A stretch of DNA of 64,000 nucleotides from Blastococcus colisei (lineage in GTDB: Bacteria; Actinomycetota; Actinomycetes; Mycobacteriales; Geodermatophilaceae), in the NCBI RefSeq assembly GCF_006717095.1, contig NZ_VFQE01000001.1:2790001-2854000 (forward strand), read 5' to 3'. Of this stretch, positions 1 to 10,322 are shown piece by piece (position 1 is the first letter of the stretch; each line of letters opens with the position of its first letter). The translations under genes and the position numbers were made by a program. The notes under the pieces are model-generated. The model did not search any database. It had not been told where the DNA came from and saw nothing but the letters and a program-made list of their open reading frames with translations.

Positions 1-122
1 AAGTGCGCGTCCATCACGTCGAAGTGGAGCCAGTCGGCGTCGGCGACCCGCCGGGTCTCCTCACCCAGGCGCGCGAAGTCCGCCGACAGGAGGCTGGGCG
101 CGATCAACGGTTCCCGGGACAC
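1..122 (-). CDS. rpe: Ribulose-phosphate 3-epimerase, N-terminal fragment (cut by window edge)
   Basis: Only the first ~40 codons are inside the window; the gene continues past the left edge. The translation carries the family's opening motif [16 protein letters not shown] followed by a [12 protein letters not shown] stretch, which contains the first metal/phosphate-site residues of the (beta/alpha)8 barrel. The enzyme interconverts ribulose 5-phosphate and xylulose 5-phosphate in the pentose phosphate pathway. I place the start at a GTG (120-122) seven residues before the IAPSLL motif, because no closer ATG exists in frame. It lies downstream of rsmB on the same strand, the usual actinobacterial order. 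Confidence 0.85.
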   Translation of the reverse strand, partial: MSREPLIAPSLLSADFARLGEETRRVADADWLHFDVMDAH

Positions 123-243
123 GTCCGCCGAGTCTAGGTGGGCGCCGACGTCCCACGGCCGGGGTGTTCCGCCGTGGATCGGTGCCGGCGGCGGCGGTGC
201 TCTGGCGGCCTACACGGCCGGGCGAGCGTTACCCGCTGCTCGC

Positions 244-1620
244 CTAGCGGGTGCGGCGGAGCAGGGCCATGAACATGGCGTCGGTGCCGTGCCGGTGCGG
301 CCACAGCTGGCCGTACTTCCCGCGCTCGATGCCCGGCACCTCGGGGAAGAGCGGTGCGACCGGCAGGACCTCGACGTCGTCCCGGGCCGCCGCTACGTCC
401 ACGACGCCGATGGTCTCCTCCGTGTGCGGCGAGCAGGTCACGTAGGCCACCACTCCTCCGGGACGGACCGACGCCAGGGCCCCGGCCAGGAGCTCCACCT
501 GCAGCTCCACCAGCGGGGCGACGTCCTCGGGCGTCCGGCGCCAGCGCACCTCCGGACGGCGGCGCAGCGCGCCCAACCCGGTGCACGGCGCGTCGAGCAG
601 CACCCGGTCGAACGAGCCGGGTGCCCACGGCGCCTCCCGCCCGTCGGCGGCCAGCACCTCGACGTCGGCCTCCCCGGCCAGCGCCTTGCGCACCAGCTCG
701 GCGCGGTGCGGCGCCCGGTCGGCGGCGGTCAGCCGGACACCCTCGGGCCGGACGGCGGCCAGCAGCCCGGCCTTGCCGCCGGGTCCCGCACACATGTCCA
801 GCCACGCCCCGTCCCGGCCGTCGAGAGGCGCGCGGGCGAGCAGCAGCCCGGCCAGCTGGCTGCCCTCGTCCTGCACCGCCGCGACGCCGGACCGCACGGA
901 GGCGAGCCGGCCGGGATCCCCGCCGTGCAGGCGCACCGCATGCGGCGACCACGGGCCTGCCTCGCCGCCGGACTCCCCCACCAGCTGCTCGCGGTCCATG
1001 CGCCGGGCCACCAGGTGGACCTCCGGAGCCGCGTCGTCGGCCAGCAGCGCCGGTTCGAGCTCCGCGTCGCCGCCGAGCGCGACGCGCCAGGCGTCGACGA
1101 TCCAGAGCGGGTGGTTCGTGGCGAGGGCCAGCCGATGGGCGTCGTCCCCGCCGAGCGCGGCGAGCCACTGCTCGCGGTCGCCGCTCGCGGCCACCTTGCG
1201 GAGCACCGCGTTGACCAGACCCGAGGCGCCCGGGCCGACGATCGCGCGGGTGAGGTCGACGGTGGTGTCGACGGCGGCGTGCGACGGCACCCGGAGGTCG
1301 ATCAGCTGGTAGGTGCCCAGCCGGAGCAGGTCCAGCACCCGCGGGTCGAGCTCCGCGAGCGGGCGCGAGACCAAGCCGGTCAGGACGGCGTCGAGGGTGC
1401 CCTGCGCGCGCAGCGTGCCGTACGCCAGCTGGGTGGCGAAGGCGGCGTCCCGCTCGTCGAGCTCCGGCCGCTCGCGCAGCAGCTTCGGCAGGAGCAGGTT
1501 GGCATAGGCGGCCCGCGAGGTGACGCCGTCGAGGACGTCGTACGCGGTCAGCCGGGCGCCGTCGAGGCGCGGGGGACGCGTGGCGGGATGGCGGCGGCCC
1601 CGGGAACGGCCCGGGCTCAT
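244..1620 (-). CDS. rsmB: 16S rRNA m5C967 methyltransferase RsmB (Sun/NOL1 family)
   Basis: The 458 aa protein has an N-terminal NusB-like RNA-binding domain (about residues 25-160, with [20 protein letters not shown]) and a C-terminal Rossmann methyltransferase domain. The SAM loop [14 protein letters not shown] (about residue 270), the catalytic motif [17 protein letters not shown] and the second cysteine motif [11 protein letters not shown] are all present, so it should be an active RNA m5C methyltransferase. A basic N-terminal tail of ~25 residues precedes the NusB fold. Its ATG overlaps the fmt stop codon (ATGA), indicating translational coupling in the def-fmt-rsmB run. Confidence 0.93.
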   Translation of the reverse strand: MSPGRSRGRRHPATRPPRLDGARLTAYDVLDGVTSRAAYANLLLPKLLRERPELDERDAAFATQLAYGTLRAQGTLDAVLTGLVSRPLAELDPRVLDLLRLGTYQLIDLRVPSHAAVDTTVDLTRAIVGPGASGLVNAVLRKVAASGDREQWLAALGGDDAHRLALATNHPLWIVDAWRVALGGDAELEPALLADDAAPEVHLVARRMDREQLVGESGGEAGPWSPHAVRLHGGDPGRLASVRSGVAAVQDEGSQLAGLLLARAPLDGRDGAWLDMCAGPGGKAGLLAAVRPEGVRLTAADRAPHRAELVRKALAGEADVEVLAADGREAPWAPGSFDRVLLDAPCTGLGALRRRPEVRWRRTPEDVAPLVELQVELLAGALASVRPGGVVAYVTCSPHTEETIGVVDVAAARDDVEVLPVAPLFPEVPGIERGKYGQLWPHRHGTDAMFMALLRRTR

Positions 1621-2546
1621 GCGCCCATCCGCTCGCCGGGCTCCGGACGTGCGCCCCTGGCCCAGTCGGCCGCGGGGAACATGCGCTTGCCGGCGGGCTG
1701 CACGTTCCCGAGCCGGACGGCGCCGCGGCCGGTGCCGACCAGCACGCCGTCGGAGCCGACGGCCACCTCCCCTGCCTCGAGCAGCTCAGAGCCGGCGACC
1801 GGTTGGACCGGGCCCAGCCGGAGGCGGTCCCCGCGCCACGTCGTCCACGCGCCGGGCGCCGGGGTGACCCCGCGGACCCGACGGTCGACCACGTGCGCGG
1901 GAAGGTCCCAGCTCACCCGGGCGTCGGCCGGGTCCACCTTCGGCGCCAGGCTGATCCCCTCGGCGGCCTGGGGTTCGGCGACGAGTGTGCCTGCGGCGAT
2001 GCCGTCGAGGGTCGCCACGAGCAGGCCTGCGCCGCTTCCGGCCAGTCGGTCGAGGAGGTCACCCGCGGTGTCGCGGGGACCGATGGCCTCGGTGATCGTG
2101 CCGTAGACCGGGCCGGTGTCCAGGCCTGCCTCCAGTCGGAACGTCGATGCGCCGGTGATCTCGTCGCCGGCCATGAGCGCGTGCTGCACCGGAGCGGCCC
2201 CGCGCCAGGCGGGCAGCAGGGAGAAGTGCAGGTTGATCCAGCCGTGCGCCGGCAGGTCGAGGGCCGCCTGCGGGACGAGCGCGCCGTAGGCCACGACCGG
2301 CGCGCAGTCGACGGCCAGCCCGGCGAGCTGCTCGAGGAACTCCGGCTCGCGCGGCGATCGCGGCTGCAGCACCGGCAGGCCAGCCGCGTCGGCCCGCTCG
2401 GCCACCGGCGACCGGCTCACCTTCCGGCCGCGGCCGGACCGGGCGTCCGGACGGGTGAGGACGGCGACGACCTCGTGCCCGGAGGCGAGCAGGGCCTCCA
2501 GCGACGGGACGGCGGGCGCCGGCGTACCGGCGAACAGGAGCCTCAG
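1617..2546 (-). CDS. fmt: Methionyl-tRNA formyltransferase
   Basis: Transfers a formyl group from 10-formyl-THF to Met-tRNAi for translation initiation. The N-terminal formyltransferase domain shows [14 protein letters not shown], the catalytic [13 protein letters not shown] region (Asn/His/Asp type site, with NLHFSLLP) and AGDEITGAS, followed by a C-terminal OB-like domain (about residues 205-300). The protein is ~309 aa, normal for the family. The start is odd: alignment with the family's usual beginning places initiation at a CTG codon (2544-2546) that overlaps the def stop TGA by two bases, and no ATG/GTG/TTG occurs at a sensible position in this frame. Initiation could instead lie upstream inside def. 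Confidence 0.9.
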   Translation of the reverse strand: MRLLFAGTPAPAVPSLEALLASGHEVVAVLTRPDARSGRGRKVSRSPVAERADAAGLPVLQPRSPREPEFLEQLAGLAVDCAPVVAYGALVPQAALDLPAHGWINLHFSLLPAWRGAAPVQHALMAGDEITGASTFRLEAGLDTGPVYGTITEAIGPRDTAGDLLDRLAGSGAGLLVATLDGIAAGTLVAEPQAAEGISLAPKVDPADARVSWDLPAHVVDRRVRGVTPAPGAWTTWRGDRLRLGPVQPVAGSELLEAGEVAVGSDGVLVGTGRGAVRLGNVQPAGKRMFPAADWARGARPEPGERMGA

Positions 2547-3088
2547 TGGGGGCTCACCTTGACGACCGGCGGCGGTGTGGGCAGGTACGCGGCCATGCCG
2601 GCCCACTCGGCCGCCTCCAGCTCGGCCAGGGCGGCCGCCCGGGCCTCGGCGTCGAGCCGGTCGACGAACAGGACACCGTCGAGGTGGTCGGTCTCGTGCT
2701 GGATGGCACGGGCCAGCATCTCCGAGCCCTCCACCCGAACCGGATCGCCGTGCATGTTCCAGCCCGTGGCCACGACGTGCAGGTGGCGGCGGCAGTCCCA
2801 GCGGAATCCGGGGATCGACAGGCAGCCCTCCGGGTCGATCTGCTCCTCGTCGCCCACCGGTGCCACGTCGGGGTTGACCAGGTGGCCCACCTCGCCGTCG
2901 ACGAACCAGGTGAAGACGCGCAGGCCCACGCCGATCTGCGGCGCCGCCAGACCGGCACCGCCGGCGGCGAACATCGTCTCGGTCAGGTCGCCGACCAGCC
3001 GGCGCAGCTCCGCGTCGAAGTCGGCCACGGGAGCGGCCGGAGTGCGGAGGACCGGGTCGCCGAGCAGCCGGATCGGGGTGACGCTCAC
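2543..3088 (-). CDS. def: Peptide deformylase
   Basis: Removes the N-formyl group from nascent proteins; a Fe/Zn metalloenzyme. The three diagnostic motifs are present in order: [17 protein letters not shown] (metal-ligand Cys) and QHETDHLDG (HExxH-type metal ligands). The length of 181 aa is typical. I chose the GTG at 3086-3088 because [15 protein letters not shown] is the usual N-terminus; a longer reading frame upstream is out-of-family and overlaps the racemase gene. The start overlaps the racemase stop (GTGA). It is functionally paired with the adjacent fmt. Confidence 0.93.
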   Translation of the reverse strand: MSVTPIRLLGDPVLRTPAAPVADFDAELRRLVGDLTETMFAAGGAGLAAPQIGVGLRVFTWFVDGEVGHLVNPDVAPVGDEEQIDPEGCLSIPGFRWDCRRHLHVVATGWNMHGDPVRVEGSEMLARAIQHETDHLDGVLFVDRLDAEARAAALAELEAAEWAGMAAYLPTPPPVVKVSPH

Positions 3089-3810
3089 CCGACGATCGTA
3101 TGCGGGGCCGCCGGACCGCCGTCCCCCAGCGCGGCACGGACGGCGGCGGCCACGTGCAGCGCCGTCGTCGGGAAGGTCGGGACGTCGACGTCGTCCGGTC
3201 CGAGCAGGAGTTCGATCTCGGTGCAGCCGAGCACCACGCCCTGCGCCCCGCGCGCGACCAGCCGGTCGACCACGTCGCGGTAGGCGCGGCGCGACTCCTC
3301 CCGCACGACGCCCCGCACGAGTTCCTCGTAGATCACGTGGTGCACCAGGTCGCGGTCGCCCCGATCGGGGACGACAACCTCCAGCCCGGCGGCGGAGAGC
3401 CGGTCGATCAGGAATGGCTGCTCCATCGTGTACCGGGTGCCGAGCAGGCCGATCCGGGTGAGCCCCGCCTCGGTGATCGCCTCGGCGGTGCTGTCGCCGA
3501 TGTGCAGGAAGGGGACGTCCAGCCCGGCGGTCACGGCGTCGGCGACAGCGTGCATGGTGTTGGTGCACAGGACGACCACCTCGGCTCCGGCCGACTGCAG
3601 CGACCGGGCGTCGGCGGCCAGCAGCTCACCGGCGCGGGCCCAGTCCCCGGTCGCCTGCAGGCGCTCGATCTCGGCGAAGTCCACCGACAGCAGCACGCAT
3701 CGAGCGGAATGCAGCCCACCCAGCTGCTCGGCCACCGACTCGTTGAGCAGCCGGTAGTACAGCGTGCTGCTCTCCCAGCTCATCCCGCCCAGCAGCCCGA
3801 TCGTCTTCAC
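3085..3810 (-). CDS. Aspartate/glutamate racemase family protein
   Basis: The 241 aa protein begins [19 protein letters not shown], the signature opening of the RacX/YgeA branch of the Asp/Glu racemase superfamily. Both catalytic cysteines of the two-base mechanism are visible: LCTNTMH (about residue 87) and [11 protein letters not shown] (about residue 195). It is predicted to be a cytosolic PLP-independent amino acid racemase, with aspartate or a broad range of amino acids as substrate. The GTG start at 3808-3810 is preferred over an Arg-rich upstream extension. It sits between priA and def and overlaps def by GTGA. Confidence 0.82.
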   Translation of the reverse strand: MKTIGLLGGMSWESSTLYYRLLNESVAEQLGGLHSARCVLLSVDFAEIERLQATGDWARAGELLAADARSLQSAGAEVVVLCTNTMHAVADAVTAGLDVPFLHIGDSTAEAITEAGLTRIGLLGTRYTMEQPFLIDRLSAAGLEVVVPDRGDRDLVHHVIYEELVRGVVREESRRAYRDVVDRLVARGAQGVVLGCTEIELLLGPDDVDVPTFPTTALHVAAAVRAALGDGGPAAPHTIVG

Positions 3811-3888
3811 GAGTTGATCATCGTCGGTGTGCGCGGGACACGCGCGAACACGCCGGCCTGCCGGGACGCACACGATGATCGACCCGCG

Positions 3889-5880
3889 TCACACCAGGTC
3901 GAGCGGGTCCAGCTGGACGCGTACGTGCTCGGGTGCCTTCTTCGCGCTGCGCACGCCCTGGACCTCCGTCAGCGCGTGTGCCAGGGCGCCGCCCTCGCTC
4001 CGCGGCACCCGCACCAGGTAGCGCTCCCGCTCGCCCTCCTGTCCCGGCCGCGGGCGCTCGGGTACCGGCCCGAGCAGGTCGGCGTCGTCCGGGAGCCGCA
4101 GCGCGTCGAGGAACTCGGCGAGCGCCGCCGGGGACCCGGAGACCGACGCGATGCGGGTGACGGGCGGGAAGCCGAGCTCACGGCGGTCGGCGAGCTCGCG
4201 GGCGGCGAGCCAGCCCGGGTCCCAGCGCACCAGGGCCTGGACGACGGGGTGCGCGGCGTCGGCCGCGACGACGACGTGGCCACCGGCCGACGCCGGACGC
4301 ACCAGCGTGGCCGCGTTCATCCAGCGCCGCAGGGTCTCCTCGCCCGCCCGCAGGTCGGCGCGCCCCAGCAGCGCCCACGAGTCGAGCAGCAGCGCCGCGC
4401 CGTAGCCACCGTCGGCGACCGGCTCCGCTCCCGGCGTCGCGACGACGAGCGAAGCACCGGCCGGCACGGTGGCCAGGACTCCCGACGTGCTGCCGGAGGT
4501 GCGCACCGTCGCGCCCGGGAAGGCGCGGGCCAGCTCCTCCGCCGTCCGGGACTCACCCACCACCGAGGCCCGCAGCTTCGTCGCGTGGCAGTGCGGGCAG
4601 TCGAAGGTGGCCGCGGGCCGGGCGCACCACCGGCAGGCCGGGATCCTCGTCCCGCCCGGCCCGGGGCGCGGGGAGATCCCCAGCGGGCCGGCGCAGTGGG
4701 CGCATCGGGCCGGCGCACGGCAGCGGGCGCACGCCAGGGACGGCACGTAGCCGCGACGGGGCACCTGCACCAGCACCGGGGTGCCCGCGGCCAGCGCCCT
4801 GCGGGCGGCCTCGTGGGCCAGCGACGGCAGCCGCGCCGACCGGGCGGCCGGGTCGCGGGCCAGCTCGAAGTCCTCGCCGAGCGCCTGGACCCGGGGGGCG
4901 GCCGCGCGGAGGACGGCGCGGTCGGCGACCAGCTCGTGCGCCCAGCCCGACTCCACCAGCAGAGCGGCCTCCGCGGTGCGCGAGGTGCCCGCGACGACGG
5001 CGGCGCAGTTGTCCAGCCAGGCCCGCTGGACCAGGACGTCGCGTGCGTGCGGGTACGGCGCGTGCTCGTCGGAGTGCAGGTCGTCGCCGTCGTCCCAGAC
5101 CGCCACCAGGCCGAGGTCACGGACCGGGGCGAACATGGCCGCCCGCGTCCCCAGCACCACCTGGGCGGCCCCCCGGGAGGCCGCCAGGAACTGCCGGTAG
5201 CGCTTCTCGGGCGAGTCGTCGGCACGCAGCACCGTGTACGAGTGCTCCGGCAGCAGTCCGGCGGCCGCGGCAGCGAGCCGGTCGAGGTCCTTGCCGTCGG
5301 GGACGACGACCAGCGCGCCCCGCCGTCCGGACAGGGCCGCCCGGCACAGCTCGACGAGCCGGGTCGGCCAGTCCTCGCCCGGGAGCGCGGTCCAGACCGC
5401 GCGGGCCGGGCGCCCCTCCGCCAGGGCGTCGAGCAGGGCCGGGCCGGCCTGGTAGCGCGCGAAGCCCGTCGGATCCGGCGGCTCGGGCAGCGACTCCGGC
5501 GTCGGCGTCGGCCGCTTCTCGGCCGCGGCCCGGCGCGGCGGGAGGGCCAACCGGAGCACGTCGCCGGCCGTTCCCGCGTAGCGGTCGGCCACCGTCCGGA
5601 CCAGCCGGGCGACCTGCGGGGTCAGCACCGGTTCCCCGGAGGGGACGTGGGACAGCGGCTGCAGGGACCCGGGGAAGTCCGTGGTGTCCCCGAGCTCCCA
5701 GACGACGCCGTCGACGAGCCGCCCGTGGAACCGCACCCGCACCCGGCAGCCCGCCTGCACGGTGCCGGCGAGCTTCTCGGGGACGGCGTAGTCGAACGGC
5801 CGGTCCAGGTGCGCCAGGGGCACGTCGACGACGACCCGGGCCACCCGTGGGGACGCGGGCGGCGTCGGGTGATCCGGCAC
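3889..5880 (-). CDS. priA: Primosomal protein N' (PriA), actinobacterial ATPase-deficient type
   Basis: The 663 aa protein has the N-terminal DNA-binding region (VPLAHLDRPFDYAVPEKL), a helicase-like core and the central zinc-binding cysteine cluster (CARCRAPARCAHC ... CRWCARPAATFDCPHC) that is diagnostic for PriA. No Walker A lysine motif is visible where the helicase loop should be; the region reads VVPDGKDLDRL. Loss of the ATPase motifs is known for actinobacterial PriA, so it probably acts as a structural replication-restart factor and not as a helicase. The start is the GTG at 5878-5880 that gives VPDHPTPPASPRVARVVV; the longer in-frame extension is low-complexity read-through into the intergenic region. 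Confidence 0.88.
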   Translation of the reverse strand: MPDHPTPPASPRVARVVVDVPLAHLDRPFDYAVPEKLAGTVQAGCRVRVRFHGRLVDGVVWELGDTTDFPGSLQPLSHVPSGEPVLTPQVARLVRTVADRYAGTAGDVLRLALPPRRAAAEKRPTPTPESLPEPPDPTGFARYQAGPALLDALAEGRPARAVWTALPGEDWPTRLVELCRAALSGRRGALVVVPDGKDLDRLAAAAAGLLPEHSYTVLRADDSPEKRYRQFLAASRGAAQVVLGTRAAMFAPVRDLGLVAVWDDGDDLHSDEHAPYPHARDVLVQRAWLDNCAAVVAGTSRTAEAALLVESGWAHELVADRAVLRAAAPRVQALGEDFELARDPAARSARLPSLAHEAARRALAAGTPVLVQVPRRGYVPSLACARCRAPARCAHCAGPLGISPRPGPGGTRIPACRWCARPAATFDCPHCHATKLRASVVGESRTAEELARAFPGATVRTSGSTSGVLATVPAGASLVVATPGAEPVADGGYGAALLLDSWALLGRADLRAGEETLRRWMNAATLVRPASAGGHVVVAADAAHPVVQALVRWDPGWLAARELADRRELGFPPVTRIASVSGSPAALAEFLDALRLPDDADLLGPVPERPRPGQEGERERYLVRVPRSEGGALAHALTEVQGVRSAKKAPEHVRVQLDPLDLV

Positions 5881-6028
5881 GGTGCGACGGTAGCCGGGAG
5901 CTGCGACACGACCGCCGTCGTCGGGACGGTCGAGCCGAGCCGTCGGTCGAGCAGTGGACCCGGTGGACCCGGATGGCAGTTCAGTCTGGGCTGCCCGGGT
6001 CCACTGCTCGTCCGTGAGCTGACTGGGG

Positions 6029-7225
<1,197 letters not shown>

Positions 7226-7330
7226 TCGGCACTCCCTAACGTGGTGGACGAGACGACTGACCGCTCGGAGCACGGCCCGGGCGAAACGCTACCGGCAGGG
7301 ACGGACGGCCGGTGCGCCCACCCGAGGTAC

Positions 7331-8545
7331 TCAGTCCGGCAGCCGCGGGGCGATGGTCGCCCAGATGCCGGCCGCGACGGCGTCCTTGCTGCCGCGCGGC
7401 ACCTCGGTGGCCGAGCCGTCCGCGGCGAGGACCACGACCGTGTTGTCCGCCCGGCCGAACACCTGCCCGGCCGACACGTCGTTGACCACGAGCAGGTCGC
7501 AGCCCTTCCGGGCGAGCTTCGCCCGGGCGTGGGTGAGCACGTCGGCGTCGGCGTCCCCCGTCTCGGCGGCGAAGCCGACGACGAGCTGACCGGGCGACCG
7601 CTCGCCGACCAGCTCGGCGAGGACGTCGGGGTTGCGCACCAGCGGCACCGAGTCCGGCTCGGCGGCGGAGTCCTTCTTCAGCTTGTCCGCGGCGACCGAC
7701 GCGGGCCGGAAGTCCGCCACCGCGGCGGACATGACGACGACGTCCGCGCCCGGGACCTCGGCGAGCATGGCCGTCCGCAGCTCGTCGGCCGTGGCGACGG
7801 GAACCACCCGCACGCCGAACGGCGCCGGCGCCTCGACGTTGGCCGCCACCAGGACCACGTCCGCCCCGCGGGCGGCGGCGACCCGGGCCAGCGCCCAGCC
7901 CTGCTTGCCCGAGGAGCGGTTGCCCAGGTAGCGGACCGGGTCCAGCGGCTCGCGCGTACCGCCGGCACTGATGACCACGCGCCGGCCGCCGAGGTCGGGA
8001 GCCAGCGCGTCCGCGCCGTGCTCGAGGACGACCATGGCCAGCGCCGCGATGTCCGCCGGTTCGGGGAGCCGCCCAGGGCCGGAGTCGGGGCCGGTCAGCC
8101 GGCCGACGGCGGGCGGCAGCACGACCGCGCCCCGGCGGCGGAGGGTGGCCACGTTCTCCTGGGTGGCCGGGTGCAGCCACATCTCGGTGTGCATCGCGGG
8201 CACGAAGACGACCGGGCAGGAGGCGGTGAGGAGGGTGGCGGTGAGCAGGTCGTCGGCGCGGCCCATGGCGGCGCGGGCCAGCAGGTCGGCGGTGGCGGGG
8301 GCGACGACGACGAGGTCGGCGTGCTGCCCGATCCGGACGTGCGCGACCTCGGGGACGTCGGACCAGACGTCGGTGGTGACCGGGTTGCCCGACAGCGCCT
8401 CGAAGGTCGCGGCGCCGACGAAGTGCAGGGCGCCGCGCGTCGGGACGACGCGCACGTGGTGACCGGCCTCGGTGAACGCGCGCAGCACGAAGGCGGCCTT
8501 GTAGGCGGCCACCCCCCCGCTCACGCCGAGCACGATCGACGACAC
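7331..8545 (-). CDS. coaBC: Bifunctional phosphopantothenoylcysteine decarboxylase / phosphopantothenate-cysteine ligase
   Basis: The 404 aa fusion carries out two consecutive steps of coenzyme A synthesis. The N-terminal flavoprotein decarboxylase domain (CoaC, residues 1-180) has IVLGVSGGVAAYK and the active-site motif PAMHTEMW. The C-terminal ligase (CoaB, residues 185-404) has ISAGGTREPLDPVRYLGN, RSSGKQG and the CTP-binding region MSAAVADFRP. Initiation is at ATG/GTG 8543-8545, giving MSSIVLGVSGG. It follows rpoZ, separated by a hairpin and an intergenic repeat. Confidence 0.95.
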   Translation of the reverse strand: MSSIVLGVSGGVAAYKAAFVLRAFTEAGHHVRVVPTRGALHFVGAATFEALSGNPVTTDVWSDVPEVAHVRIGQHADLVVVAPATADLLARAAMGRADDLLTATLLTASCPVVFVPAMHTEMWLHPATQENVATLRRRGAVVLPPAVGRLTGPDSGPGRLPEPADIAALAMVVLEHGADALAPDLGGRRVVISAGGTREPLDPVRYLGNRSSGKQGWALARVAAARGADVVLVAANVEAPAPFGVRVVPVATADELRTAMLAEVPGADVVVMSAAVADFRPASVAADKLKKDSAAEPDSVPLVRNPDVLAELVGERSPGQLVVGFAAETGDADADVLTHARAKLARKGCDLLVVNDVSAGQVFGRADNTVVVLAADGSATEVPRGSKDAVAAGIWATIAPRLPD

Positions 8546-8570
8546 GTGATCATCCTCCCAGCACGAGAAC

Positions 8571-8595
8571 GCACCCGGCAGCGACTGCCGGGTGC
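8571..8595 (-). terminator. Perfect 11-bp hairpin downstream of rpoZ
   Basis: GCACCCGGCAG (8571-8581) pairs exactly with CTGCCGGGTGC (8585-8595) across a 3-nt loop. It lies between the rpoZ stop and the coaBC start, both on the minus strand. The tail is not a long T-run (GTTCTC on the minus strand), so it could be a partial terminator or an mRNA processing/stability structure. Confidence 0.55.
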
Positions 8596-8620
8596 CTTCT
8601 CATCAGTTCTGGCGACGTGC

Positions 8621-8684
8621 TGGAACGGCCACTTCGCAGGGACCCGCCGCGAGCGTGCGAGCGGTGGGGGGCGAAGTGGTCCTT
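8621..8684. repeat. REP-like intergenic inverted repeat, copy A
   Basis: On the plus strand the element starts TGGAACGGCC, has outer arms CCACTTCGC (8629-8637) and GCGAAGTGG (8671-8679), and between them CCCGCC...GAGC.TGCGAG, then runs to the rpoZ stop codon. The same framework in the same order is found on the minus strand at 45431-45494, with different but again mutually complementary arm bases. Conserved framework plus covarying arms is the signature of a dispersed palindromic (REP/BIME-type) element. It may also help terminate rpoZ transcripts. Confidence 0.6.
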
Positions 8685-8948
8685 TCAGTTCTCGCCGGCG
8701 GTGTGCGTCAGCAGACCCTCGTTGATCTCGCGGAGCGCGATCGACAGCGGCTTCTCCTGCGGCGCGGTGTCGACCAGCGGGCCGACGTACTCCAGCAGAC
8801 CCTCGGAGAGCTGGCTGTAGTAGGCGTTGATCTGGCGCGCGCGCTTGGCAGCGAAGATGACCAGGCCGTACTTGCTGCTGGTGCGCTCGAGCAGCTCGTC
8901 GATCGGCGGGTTGGTGATGCCCTCGGGGGCAGGTGCGACTCCGGACAC
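8685..8948 (-). CDS. rpoZ: DNA-directed RNA polymerase omega subunit
   Basis: An 87 aa protein with the actinobacterial omega signature [31 protein letters not shown]. This subunit assists beta' folding and RNA polymerase assembly. Initiation is at a GTG ([10 protein letters not shown]...). It lies downstream of gmk and upstream of coaBC, as in most actinobacteria. Confidence 0.95.
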   Translation of the reverse strand: MSGVAPAPEGITNPPIDELLERTSSKYGLVIFAAKRARQINAYYSQLSEGLLEYVGPLVDTAPQEKPLSIALREINEGLLTHTAGEN

Positions 8949-9024
8949 GGGCGGGCGTGCTCCTCATTCGATAGCGGGAGGAAGGCGCCGGCGGGTCCAC
9001 CGGCGAGGCTCTTCCTCGTGGGCG

Positions 9025-9612
9025 CTACTCCCCTGGCACGAGGCCGGGCGAGGGCGCAGTCAGCAAGCCTACCAACTCGAAAGCAGCCCGGGCGACGTCG
9101 TCGTTGACGACCACCACGTCGAACTCGCCTGCGGCGTCCAGCTCGGCCTGCGCGAGAGCCAGCCGGCGCTCCTGGACGGCGGGCGGTTCGGAGCCCCGGC
9201 CGGCCAGCCGGCTGACCAGCTCGGCCCACGACGGCGGCGCCAGGAAGACCAGCTGCGCCTCGGGATCACGGGCCCGCACCTGGCGCGCCCCCTGGAGCTC
9301 GATCTCCAGCAGCGCGGGGGCGCCGGCGGCCAGCCGCTCCCGCAGCGGCGCCACGGGGGTGCCGTACCGGTTGCCCGCGTACTCGGCCCACTCCAGCAGG
9401 CCGTCGGTCGCGACCAGCCGGTCGAACTCGCCCTCGGCGACGAAGTGGTAGTGCACGCCGTCGACCTCGCCCGGACGAGGGCGGCGGGTGGTCACCGACA
9501 CCGACAGCCAGACGTCGGGATACCGACGCCGGACCTCCGCCACGACCGTGCCCTTGCCGACCCCCGAGGGGCCGGACAGCACGGTCAGCCGTGCCGCATC
9601 GCCTGAAACCAC
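9025..9612 (-). CDS. gmk: Guanylate kinase
   Basis: The 195 aa enzyme phosphorylates GMP to GDP. The P-loop [13 protein letters not shown] is near the N-terminus, followed by [21 protein letters not shown] (GMP-binding) and the lid. The start is GTG at 9610-9612 ([14 protein letters not shown]). It is 40 bp downstream of mihF, the conserved pair. Confidence 0.95.
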   Translation of the reverse strand: MVSGDAARLTVLSGPSGVGKGTVVAEVRRRYPDVWLSVSVTTRRPRPGEVDGVHYHFVAEGEFDRLVATDGLLEWAEYAGNRYGTPVAPLRERLAAGAPALLEIELQGARQVRARDPEAQLVFLAPPSWAELVSRLAGRGSEPPAVQERRLALAQAELDAAGEFDVVVVNDDVARAAFELVGLLTAPSPGLVPGE

Positions 9613-9652
9613 TCGCCGTCCTCGTCCGGGTACATCCGTGGTCGGGCCGGGA

Positions 9653-9979
9653 TCAGACGACCTTCTCGTCCTTGAACTCGGCCTCGAGCGCCTTCCGCTG
9701 GTTGGCCCCCAGCCCGCGCACGCGGCGGGTCGGGGAGATCTCCAGGCGCTCCATGATCTTCGCAGCCCGCGCCTTGCCCACGCCGGGCAGGGACTCCAGG
9801 ACGGCGGAGACCCGCATCTTGCCGATCACCTCGTCGGTCTCGCCCTGCTTCAGGACGTCGCCGACCGTGGCGCCCTTGCTCTTGAGCCGCTCGCGCAGCT
9901 CGGCGCGGGCCTTGCGGGCCGCTGCGGCCTTCTCCAGGGCTGCTGCGCGTTGTTCGGGGGACAGGTCAGGCAAAGGCAT
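9653..9979 (-). CDS. mihF: Integration host factor, actinobacterial type (MihF)
   Basis: A 108 aa nucleoid-associated protein of the mycobacterial IHF family, unrelated to HU/IHF of proteobacteria. An Ala/Arg/Lys-rich N-terminal helix precedes the helix-two-turn-helix DNA-binding region that includes the [18 protein letters not shown] motif and [11 protein letters not shown]. Initiation is at ATG 9977-9979. It binds DNA without strict sequence specificity and is typically essential in mycobacteria; here it is upstream of gmk. Confidence 0.93.
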   Translation of the reverse strand: MPLPDLSPEQRAAALEKAAAARKARAELRERLKSKGATVGDVLKQGETDEVIGKMRVSAVLESLPGVGKARAAKIMERLEISPTRRVRGLGANQRKALEAEFKDEKVV

Positions 9980-10322
9980 GGCGACCCAATCGTGAGAGTT
10001 GGCCGGCGCGGTTTCGGCCGGGCAGTCGTCGTCAGGAAGTCGTAGGGAGTGGCTCGCCTCTGAGCCTCACGACCAACCTAGTTCCCGGTAAATGCGCTGG
10101 TCACGCGCACCCCCGCCGGGAAAAGCGCTGCTCGCGCGCCGTATCGGTTCACCCTGCGTCGACCTCCACGGTCACGATCGGTCATACACGCAGGTCGCAC
10201 GGGGAACCGTGCTTTTCCGCTCCGAATGACCCGTCCGGCCGCCGCGGGACGGAAACCGTGCCCGCATCGGCGACACGCGGGGGCGGGACAGGCCGCGTCC
10301 ACGCCATCCGTCGCCTCGTGAC
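9980..10322. other. Intergenic region upstream of mihF, no gene seen
   Basis: These 343 bp separate the phosphatase gene from mihF and probably contain the mihF-gmk promoter. Candidate reading frames here have Arg-rich, non-family translations and are not supported. Two small inverted repeats are visible: TTCCCGG/CCGGGAA (10082-10088 with 10116-10122) and GCACGG/CCGTGC followed by TTTT on the plus strand (10197-10216). Neither has an obvious partner gene. Confidence 0.5.
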
